From JAWXBM01 sp034440115 (lineage in GTDB: Bacteria > Pseudomonadota > Gammaproteobacteria > Xanthomonadales > SZUA-36): a stretch of DNA of 6,608 nt. Shown one piece after another: positions 1-5,628 of this stretch. The translations under genes and the position numbers were made by a program. The notes under the pieces were generated by a model that was not told the origin of the DNA, searched no databases, and saw only the letters and a list, made by a program, of their open reading frames with translations. The stretch covers positions 1 to 6,608 of the forward strand of contig JAWXBM010000133.1 in the NCBI GenBank assembly GCA_034440115.1. The letters are read 5' to 3'. Numbering within the stretch: position 1 is the first letter of the stretch; each line of letters starts with the position of its first letter.

Positions 1-108
1 GGGTGACGAATAAAATGCCGGGGTGACGAATAAAAGGCCGGGGTGACGAATAAAATGCCGGGGTGACGAATAAAAGGCCGGGGTGACGAATAAAATGCCG
101 GGGTGACG
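1..108. repeat. Tandem array of 20-bp units, alternating two variants
   Basis: Five complete 20-bp units lie head to tail, followed by the first 8 bp of a sixth. Units 1, 3 and 5 read gggtgacgaataaaatgccg. Units 2 and 4 differ by one base (t to g at unit position 16). The array is therefore also a perfect 40-bp repeat of period A-B. It starts in phase at the window edge, so it may be longer outside. The unit length is not a multiple of three and contains taa, so it is not coding. It lies directly downstream of the pilR stop, ending 4 bp from it. I see no strong hairpin plus T-tract, so I do not call it a terminator. Its function is unknown: a variable-number repeat or an array of protein-binding sites are both possible. 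Confidence 0.95.
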
Positions 109-112
109 TTTG

Positions 113-1507
113 TCATTCAATCCCATATTTCTTGAGCTTGTAACGAAACGACCGAAAGCTGATGCCGAGAATTTCTGCTGCCTTGGTTTTGTTGTAACGG
201 GCTTTCTTCAGAGCTTCTTCCAGCATCTGCTTTTCGATGTCTTCGATGACGGTATCGAGCGTGCCGTCGCCGGAATCCATCTGTTCAGCTGTGGGTGCGC
301 TGGCTTCAGTGGGGTTACCCACATGCTCCAGCATCAGGTCTTCGGGGTGGATCACACTGCCTTCTGCCATGGTCACGGCGCGCTGCAGGATATTGATCAG
401 TTCCCGTACATTGCCGGTGTAGTTGTGGTTCTTCAGTTCTTCCATGGCGGCCGGTGATATTTCCGGCAGGTCGCCCTCGTGCCATTGTTCGGAAATTTCC
501 TGCAGGAAATGCTTGGCCAGAAGGGGAATATCTTCACGCCGTTCCTGCAAGCTGGGCATGTGCAGTTCAATAACATTCAGTCGAAAATACAGATCACTGC
601 GGAATTTGCCGCTTTCTACCAGAGGTTTCAGGACCTGGTGGGAAGCGCTGACGATACGCACATCCACTTTCACTTCTTCGCGGGCGCCGATGGGCATAAC
701 GGCTTTTTCCTGAATCACGCGCAGCAGTTTGACTTGCATATGCAGTGGCAGGTCGGCCACTTCATCCAGCATCAGCGTGCCACCGTCGGCCGCCTTGAAC
801 AGGCCGTCTTTGTCCGCATTGGCCCCGGTAAAACTGCCCTTTTTGTGGCCGAAAAATTCACTTTCCATCAGTTCTGAAGGTATGGCACCGCAGTTAACGG
901 GAATGAAGGGGCCGTCGCCGCGCGGGCCTAAATCGTGTATCAAACGCGCTGCCAACTCCTTGCCTGAACCGGATTCACCGCTGATCAGCACCGGCGCCTG
1001 GCTGCGGGCCAGCTTGGCGATCATGGCCTGGCACTGGCGGATGGCGGCCGATTTGCCAATCATGCGATCCAGTTCGGTCGGCTGAGCGGCTTTTTCCCGG
1101 CTCTCACCTTTGGCTTGCGCTTCCTCTTCATTGCCGCGCAACCGCAATGCGGTATTTACCAGCTTGCGTAATACGGCCAGATCTACCGGTTTGGAGACAA
1201 AATCGAAGGCGCCCATCTTGAGGGCGTTGACGGCGTCCTCAACTTTGCCGTGAGCGGTAATCACCGCACAGGGTAATTCAGGGTATTGCTCGCTGATTTC
1301 CCGGACCAGGTCCAGGCCATTGCCATCGGGCAAGCGCATGTCGGTGAGGCAAAAGCTGAATGAATTGGCCAATAACTGGCGGCGCGCTTCAGCCAGGTCT
1401 TCCGCGGTGGTGACTTTTAAACCCATGCGGCTGAGGGTCAGGTCGAGCAGCTCGCGAATATCGGGCTCGTCATCTATTACCAGTACACGTTGCAAACCTG
1501 GATTCAT
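113..1507 (-). CDS. pilR: Type IV pilus sigma54-dependent response regulator PilR
   Basis: PilR is the cytoplasmic response regulator that, when phosphorylated by PilS, activates sigma54-dependent pilin (pilA) transcription. The 464 residues show the full NtrC-family order. The receiver domain (about 6-122) has D12/D13, phosphoacceptor D56 in LTDMRLPDG, T84 and K106. The AAA+ domain (about 148-385) has Walker A GESGSGKE (177-184), the sigma54 loop as GSFTGA (224-229), Walker B GGTLMLDEV (242-250), arginine-finger region FRSDLYFRLN (302-311) and sensor II GNVREL (365-370). A Fis-type helix-turn-helix ends the protein (about 432-463). Linkers at 125-146 and 397-418 look disordered. The ATG is preceded by an agggaaaga stretch. 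It lies 54 nt after pilS, so the two are probably co-transcribed. The receiver sequence (DDEPDIRELL, TDMRLPDG, GAFDFVSKPVDL) favours PilR over NtrC, as does the partner gene. Confidence 0.93.
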   Translation of the reverse strand: MNPGLQRVLVIDDEPDIRELLDLTLSRMGLKVTTAEDLAEARRQLLANSFSFCLTDMRLPDGNGLDLVREISEQYPELPCAVITAHGKVEDAVNALKMGAFDFVSKPVDLAVLRKLVNTALRLRGNEEEAQAKGESREKAAQPTELDRMIGKSAAIRQCQAMIAKLARSQAPVLISGESGSGKELAARLIHDLGPRGDGPFIPVNCGAIPSELMESEFFGHKKGSFTGANADKDGLFKAADGGTLMLDEVADLPLHMQVKLLRVIQEKAVMPIGAREEVKVDVRIVSASHQVLKPLVESGKFRSDLYFRLNVIELHMPSLQERREDIPLLAKHFLQEISEQWHEGDLPEISPAAMEELKNHNYTGNVRELINILQRAVTMAEGSVIHPEDLMLEHVGNPTEASAPTAEQMDSGDGTLDTVIEDIEKQMLEEALKKARYNKTKAAEILGISFRSFRYKLKKYGIE

Positions 1508-1561
1508 TCTTTCCCTGTGCTAATTTGTAGTGAACCTGCACACATGCCTCATGCACATACT

Positions 1562-3220
1562 TCACGCGTTGGCGGAACTCATCATGATGCGGCTCGGTTG
1601 TGGGGCCAGGCCCATTCTTATATGAAAAGACGTGCCGATTCCCGGCTGAGAGTCTACCGTAAGTTCGGCCTGGTTTGCTTCACACAATTGTCTGGCCACG
1701 TACAAGCCCAATCCCGAACCCTCTTTGCGGGTGGTATAAAACGGTTCAAATATGTCGGCGATGCGCGAATTCGGAATACCCGGGCCGTTGTCTTCAACGG
1801 TTATCACGCAATATCCGGCGCTATCGTCTTTACGCATTTTCAACAAGGCGTGTGGCGGTCGTTTGACGCTGGCGTGGTGAATGGTGTTATCCAGTAATTT
1901 CCACAGGCATTGGTGCAATTGGCTCTTGTCAAACACAACCAGCGTCTTGCCGACTTCCATCAGCAGGTCAAAACCCAGACCTTTGGCGCCTTGCGAAGAG
2001 CGGAACTCGTCTGCCAGCGATTTGAGAAAACCGTTCAGTTCCACTGACTCGGGTCGGGACTGCTCCTGCCTGGAAAGCTGCAGGATATTTTCCACGATGC
2101 CGTTCATGCGCTTGGACTGGTCAATAATGATATTGGTCAGGCGCATATCATTGAGCGTGATGGAGGGTGATTCATCCAGTAACTGCGCAGCATGTGTCAG
2201 TGCTGCCAATGGGTTGCGGATTTCGTGGGCGATACTGCCAGAGAGTTTAGCTAACGAGTTGGCCGACAATTCCAGCGCCCGGCGCGAGATCACCGACTCA
2301 TCATTGAGTATTACCAGTGCGCCTGGCTTTTCACCGCCCGGCAAAAAGGCCAGGGTGGGCAGGATATTGGCTTGACTGGTTTCCAGCAGAACCGGTTTCA
2401 CTTCGGTACTCGGGTTGCTCAGCCATTTTTCCACCAGGCGGTCCAGCCGGGGCGACAAGTCGCGTAGCAGCAATTCACGCACCCTTGGGCTACCCAGCAG
2501 AAACCAGGCATATTCATTCATGATGCGAATGCGACGATTGGCGTCCACCGCCAAAATGCCCGTAGACAAGTTGCGGATGATGGTTTCGTTGACTTCCTCC
2601 AGGTCGGAAATCTGTACTTCCTGCCGTTCGGCGATCAGGCGATAGTCACGTGCCCAGTAGGCCAGCCTGTGTGATAACAGGCAGATGACCATGGCTGTAG
2701 CGCCGTAAACAGCCGAAATCACCACGCGGTCTTGCAGGTCACTGTCTTTTAAGCCGCTGAAAACGGCCTGCCCGATCAGCGACAGGCTGGCAACAGAGGC
2801 TACAAACAGAGCCATCCGCATGGGCAACAACATACCGGCCATGGCGGCGGTAAAGACCAGCAATAGCGGGATACCGCTATTGAAGCTGGCCATCAGGAAC
2901 TGCATGCTGCCCAAGAAAATGACATCAACCAGCAGAACATTACGCACCATAAGGTGAGCATTGTTTGCGCGACCCTTGGCCATGAACAGCTGGAATGCGG
3001 CAAACAGCAGATAAGCCAACAATATGGAGGGGAGCAGTGCAGACTTCAGGCTACTGAATGAATTGCCGTTGAACAGGCTGAATTGGCCAGCCAGCAGCAA
3101 CAACGCAATCACCAGCCGGTAAACTCCCAAGTAGCCGACGATACGGCGGGTCAGAGATTCCGGCAGCGGATAAAGGTTGCTCGGCGTGGGGTTTAAGTTG
3201 TCGGCATCCACCGCTTGCAT
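1562..3220 (-). CDS. pilS: Type IV pilus sensor histidine kinase PilS
   Basis: PilS is the inner-membrane histidine kinase that phosphorylates PilR; in Pseudomonas it senses pilin levels in the membrane. The 552 residues begin with a hydrophobic region that can be read as six membrane segments (about 28-50, 62-80, 92-112, 116-134, 137-155, 167-186). A short coiled-coil-like linker (about 188-212) and a PAS-like domain (about 210-310) follow. The HisKA domain has H332 in SIAHEIRNPLAAL. The ATPase domain has an N-box at 441-450, G1 box DNGPGIP (477-483), F-box IFEPFYTT (490-497) and G2 box GSGLGL (501-506). The N-box reads KLLDNTIHHA, with Lys441 where Asn is usual; N445 is kept. The length is close to the roughly 530 aa of P. 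aeruginosa PilS. The start is ATG with a weak agagaag site upstream. Paired with pilR downstream. Confidence 0.93.
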   Translation of the reverse strand: MQAVDADNLNPTPSNLYPLPESLTRRIVGYLGVYRLVIALLLLAGQFSLFNGNSFSSLKSALLPSILLAYLLFAAFQLFMAKGRANNAHLMVRNVLLVDVIFLGSMQFLMASFNSGIPLLLVFTAAMAGMLLPMRMALFVASVASLSLIGQAVFSGLKDSDLQDRVVISAVYGATAMVICLLSHRLAYWARDYRLIAERQEVQISDLEEVNETIIRNLSTGILAVDANRRIRIMNEYAWFLLGSPRVRELLLRDLSPRLDRLVEKWLSNPSTEVKPVLLETSQANILPTLAFLPGGEKPGALVILNDESVISRRALELSANSLAKLSGSIAHEIRNPLAALTHAAQLLDESPSITLNDMRLTNIIIDQSKRMNGIVENILQLSRQEQSRPESVELNGFLKSLADEFRSSQGAKGLGFDLLMEVGKTLVVFDKSQLHQCLWKLLDNTIHHASVKRPPHALLKMRKDDSAGYCVITVEDNGPGIPNSRIADIFEPFYTTRKEGSGLGLYVARQLCEANQAELTVDSQPGIGTSFHIRMGLAPQPSRIMMSSANA

Positions 3221-3412
3221 GTCGTGCTTCTCTTAAAACAGCGCTGCTCAGGCTGGCAGAGGCGCTGGGAGTATAACATTTGGAACAATTGGCAGGCCGG
3301 CTTTGACAGCGGCTTTGATTTGCGTGGCAATACAGGGGAAGATAGCCGACTTTGCCGGCTCATCGTCCCAAACCTAAAGCTGGCCCAAGGCTGGCCCACA
3401 GCAGGAGTTGCA
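3221..3412. promoter_or_regulatory. Divergent regulatory spacer between pilS and sucC
   Basis: This 192-bp gap separates two oppositely transcribed operons and must hold both promoters unless sucC is read from elsewhere. On the sucC side, cggctttga occurs at 3298-3306 and 3310-3318 (12-bp period), and gctggccca at 3379-3387 and 3390-3398 (11-bp period). A small hairpin can form from agccg (3344-3348) and cggct (3356-3360) with a 7-nt loop. A perfect TTGACA lies at 3303-3308, overlapping the first repeat, but no good -10 follows at normal spacing. The ribosome site of sucC is caggag at 3402-3407. No small gene is supported here; the reading frame upstream of sucC is open but lacks coding character. 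Confidence 0.5.
3263..3278 (-). promoter_or_regulatory. Candidate extended -10 promoter for pilS-pilR
   Basis: On the minus strand the sequence tgttatact (3278 to 3270) fits the extended -10 form TGn-TATACT, one mismatch from TATAAT. No convincing -35 is found 16-18 bp upstream, which is tolerable for an extended -10. Transcription would start near 3263, giving a leader of about 43 nt before the pilS ATG at 3220. This is a motif match by eye only. Confidence 0.4.
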
Positions 3413-4576
3413 ATGAATTTTCATGAATACCAGGCGAAGGACTTGTTCGCCCAATACGGCATCCCGGTGCCAGCCGGCCAGGTTGCCTCAACACCTGATG
3501 AAGCTGTGGCTGCTGCCAAGGCCATGGGTGGCAATGTCTGGGTGGTAAAAGCCCAGGTGCACGCAGGCGGCCGTGGCAAAGCCGGTGGCGTCAAACTGGT
3601 CAAGTCGCTGGATGAAGTGCGCAGCGAAGCCAAGCGCATGCTCAGCATGAAAATTGAAACTTATCAAACCGGTGGCCTGGCTTTGCCAGTGGATAAGGTT
3701 CTGATTGCCGAAGCCTCTGACATTGATACGGAACTGTATCTTTCCGCTTTGACCGACCGGGTTAATCGTTGCGTTACTTTTATGGGCTCGGCCTCAGGTG
3801 GCATGGATATCGAACAGGTTGCCGCCACTGAACCAGAGAAATTGGTAACTGTGCAGGTTGACAATACCGCGGGCCTGCAGCCTTATCAGGCGCGGCAGAT
3901 GGGCTTTGGTATGGGTTTGAATGCCAAGCAGGTGAAGCAATTGACGTCCATCATGGACGGTCTGTATCGCTTGTATAAAGACAAGGACCTGAGCCTGATT
4001 GAAGTCAATCCGTTGGTAATCGATGGCAAAGGTGATTTATTGGCGCTGGATGCCAAAATCAATATCGATGACAACGCCTTGTTCCGTCATCGTGATTTGG
4101 CCGCGATGCGCGACGAAGCGCAGGAAGACCCCACCGAAGTCGCCGCCAGCCGTCACGACCTGAATTATGTGACTTTGGATGGCAACATCGCCTGCATGGT
4201 GAATGGCGCGGGACTGGCCATGGCCACCATGGATGTGATCAAGCTGAACGGCGGTGAGCCAGCCAATTTCCTCGACGTAGGCGGTGGTTCCAATGCCGAG
4301 CGGGTGAAAGAGGCCTTTAAGCTGATTCTTTCCAGTGACAAGGTTGAAGCTATCCTGGTGAATATTTTCGGCGGCATCGTGCGCTGCGATGAAATCGCCC
4401 AAGGCATTATTGAAGCGGTCAAGGAAGTCGGCGTTGAAGTGCCGGTGGTGGTGCGCCTGGAAGGCACCAATGTGGAGAAAGGGCGCGAGATGCTCGCCCA
4501 GAGCGGCTTGGCAATTATTACAGCCAGTGATTTAAATGATGCGGCGACCAAGGTCGTTGCAGCGGCCAAAGGCTGA
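3413..4576 (+). CDS. sucC: Succinyl-CoA synthetase (ADP-forming) beta subunit
   Basis: SucC is the nucleotide-binding subunit of succinyl-CoA synthetase, which with SucD converts succinyl-CoA, ADP and phosphate to succinate, CoA and ATP in the TCA cycle. The 387 residues match the 388 aa of E. coli SucC from end to end. An ATP-grasp domain (about 1-235) opens with MNFHEYQAKDLF and has the QVHAGGRGKAGGVK stretch (48-61). LIEVNPLVI carries E197 and N199, and D213 follows; these fall at the same numbers as the E. coli catalytic and Mg-binding residues. P20 is shared with the E. coli enzyme at a position tied to ADP/GDP preference. The C-terminal CoA-ligase domain has NGAGLAMATMD (264-274) and LVNIFGGIVRCD (315-326). 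The ATG at 3413 has caggag 5 nt upstream and gives the family N-terminus, so an upstream in-frame ATG at 3215 is rejected. sucD follows after an unusually long 99 nt. Confidence 0.97.
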   Translation: MNFHEYQAKDLFAQYGIPVPAGQVASTPDEAVAAAKAMGGNVWVVKAQVHAGGRGKAGGVKLVKSLDEVRSEAKRMLSMKIETYQTGGLALPVDKVLIAEASDIDTELYLSALTDRVNRCVTFMGSASGGMDIEQVAATEPEKLVTVQVDNTAGLQPYQARQMGFGMGLNAKQVKQLTSIMDGLYRLYKDKDLSLIEVNPLVIDGKGDLLALDAKINIDDNALFRHRDLAAMRDEAQEDPTEVAASRHDLNYVTLDGNIACMVNGAGLAMATMDVIKLNGGEPANFLDVGGGSNAERVKEAFKLILSSDKVEAILVNIFGGIVRCDEIAQGIIEAVKEVGVEVPVVVRLEGTNVEKGREMLAQSGLAIITASDLNDAATKVVAAAKG

Positions 4577-4582
4577 ATTTGT

Positions 4583-4646
4583 TGTAGGAGGCAGCCATGC
4601 TGCCGACCTTCCAGGGCTTCGGTCGCGAGCATGCCTCGCTCCCACA
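4583..4646. repeat. REP doublet (BIME-like) between sucC and sucD
   Basis: Two 25-bp REP units face each other across a 14-nt linker. The left unit (4583-4607, plus) begins tgtaggaggcagc and forms the stem ggcagc/gctgcc with loop cat. The right unit (4622-4646) on the minus strand begins tgtgggagcgagg and forms gcgag/ctcgc. Both end in cgac. The core resembles Pseudomonas-type REP sequences, which are spread by REP-associated tyrosine transposases (RAYT); no such gene is in the window. It begins 6 nt after the sucC stop and takes up most of the gap before the sucD ribosome site. It should form stem-loops in a sucCD transcript and could affect mRNA stability or the sucC:sucD ratio. It lacks a T-tract, so it is unlikely to be an intrinsic terminator. 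Confidence 0.88.
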
Positions 4647-4675
4647 GATAGAATTGAATACATGGAGATTTTTGA

Positions 4676-5545
4676 ATGAGCGTTTTGGTCAACAAGAACA
4701 CCAAAGTAATCTGCCAGGGCTTTACCGGCAACCAGGGTACTTTTCATTCCCAACAAGCGCTGGAGTACGGCACGAAACTGGTGGGCGGTGTCACGCCCGG
4801 CAAAGGCGGCAGCCAGCATTTGGGCTTGCCGGTATTTAACACGGTGCGCGAGGCGGTGCGGGAAACTGGCGCTGAGGCCAGCGTGATCTATGTACCACCA
4901 CCGTTTGCAGCCGATGCCATATTAGAAGCGGCGGATGCCGGTGTGCGCGTGATCGTGGCCATTACCGAAGGCATTCCGGTCAAGGACATGATGACGGTGA
5001 AAGCGGTACTCAGCAATATGCCCAATACCTGGCTGATCGGCCCCAACTGCCCCGGTATCATCACCCCGGGTGAATGCAAAATCGGCATTATGCCCGGGCA
5101 GATCCACAGCCCTGGCCGTGTGGGTGTGGTATCACGTTCCGGCACACTCACCTATGAAGCGGTTTACCAGACCACCCAGGCAGGTCTTGGGCAATCCACC
5201 TGTATTGGTATCGGCGGCGATCCCATTCAGGGCATGAACTTTGTCGATGTGCTGCGCCTGTTCCAGGACGATGACGACACCGATGGCATCATCATGGTGG
5301 GTGAAATCGGCGGTTCAGCCGAAGAAGATGCAGCCGAATTCATCAAGGCTCATGTTACCAAGCCAGTGGTTGCCTATATCGCCGGTGTTACTGCGCCTCC
5401 CGGCAAGCGCATGGGCCACGCAGGTGCCATTATTGCCGGTGGCAAAGGTACGGCTGCGGCCAAGTTTGAAGCGCTGGAAGCTGCCGGTGTCACCACCGTT
5501 AACTCGCCGGCCGACTTGGGCGCCGCGCTTTCAGCTCGCATGTAG
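4676..5545 (+). CDS. sucD: Succinyl-CoA synthetase (ADP-forming) alpha subunit
   Basis: SucD carries the CoA site and the phosphorylated histidine of succinyl-CoA synthetase and works as a heterodimer or tetramer with SucC. It has 289 residues, the same as E. coli SucD. A Rossmann CoA-binding domain has GFTGNQGTFH (15-24) and VGGVTPGKGG (36-45). GPNCPG (122-127) and SRSGTLTYEAV (153-163) follow. E210 in VGEIGGSAEE and H248 in GKRMGHAGAII align with the E. coli catalytic Glu208 and phospho-His246, offset by +2. The ATG at 4676 has ggag at 4664-4667, 8 nt upstream. The C-terminus ends ALSARM: the last two bases of the Met codon and the TAG stop lie inside the downstream REP element, so the original end may have been altered. 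Reads with sucC upstream and nadE downstream. Confidence 0.97.
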   Translation: MSVLVNKNTKVICQGFTGNQGTFHSQQALEYGTKLVGGVTPGKGGSQHLGLPVFNTVREAVRETGAEASVIYVPPPFAADAILEAADAGVRVIVAITEGIPVKDMMTVKAVLSNMPNTWLIGPNCPGIITPGECKIGIMPGQIHSPGRVGVVSRSGTLTYEAVYQTTQAGLGQSTCIGIGGDPIQGMNFVDVLRLFQDDDDTDGIIMVGEIGGSAEEDAAEFIKAHVTKPVVAYIAGVTAPPGKRMGHAGAIIAGGKGTAAAKFEALEAAGVTTVNSPADLGAALSARM

Positions 5546-5605
5546 GAGCGAGCAATGCTCGCGACACAGGCACTAAAAAGGTCGGCAGCGTGGCTGCCTC
5601 CTTCA
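5541..5605. repeat. REP doublet (BIME-like) between sucD and nadE
   Basis: Two 25-bp REP units flank a 15-nt linker. The left unit (5541-5565) begins tgtaggagcgagc, with stem gcgagc/gctcgc and loop aat. The right unit (5581-5605, minus strand) begins tgaaggaggcagcc, with stem ggcagc/gctgcc. In reverse complement the two arms match the doublet at 4583-4646 in 45 of 50 positions by my count, while the linkers differ. The element overlaps the sucD stop codon and ends 11 nt before the nadE ribosome site. Read on the minus strand, the ggcagc/gctgcc stem is followed by gacc and then five Ts, a weak terminator-like arrangement, but no minus-strand gene needs it here. Confidence 0.88.
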
Positions 5606-5616
5606 ATTAGTGGCTT

Positions 5617-5628
5617 GAGGTTACTTTG
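5617..5628 (+). promoter_or_regulatory. Ribosome binding site and TTG start deciding nadE start
   Basis: gagg at 5617-5620 lies 5 nt before a TTG at 5626-5628. The next in-frame codon upstream that matters is a TAG stop at 5608-5610, and no ATG or GTG lies between. The TTG gives a protein beginning MIRLALAQHDF, which matches the usual start of the glutaminase domain of NAD synthetases. An initiation further downstream would remove the first beta strand. Confidence 0.8.

Noticed and set aside
1..108. CRISPR array
   Set aside because: The 20-bp units are contiguous with no unique spacers and no cas genes are present.
104..115. Short tgac-gttt-gtca hairpin over the pilR stop as terminator
   Set aside because: The stem is only 4 bp and there is no T-tract on the minus strand directly after it.
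1881..2375. Plus-strand open frame of 164 codons inside pilS
   Set aside because: Ser- and Arg-rich translation typical of the antisense of a real gene, while the minus strand carries the intact kinase motifs.
3303..3333. Sigma70 promoter for sucC with -35 TTGACA at 3303-3308
   Set aside because: At spacings of 16 to 19 bp the -10 candidates match TATAAT in at most two positions, so only the hexamer is reported as part of the spacer.
3215..3412. In-frame N-terminal extension of sucC of 66 residues from an ATG at 3215
   Set aside because: The family N-terminus begins exactly at the ATG at 3413, which has a good ribosome site. The extension overlaps the pilS start, has no ribosome site of its own and its composition is rich in Trp and Arg without any domain.
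4165..4731. Minus-strand open frame of 188 codons over sucC and the sucC-sucD gap
   Set aside because: It crosses the REP doublet and mirrors sucC in the opposite frame; no motif supports a protein.
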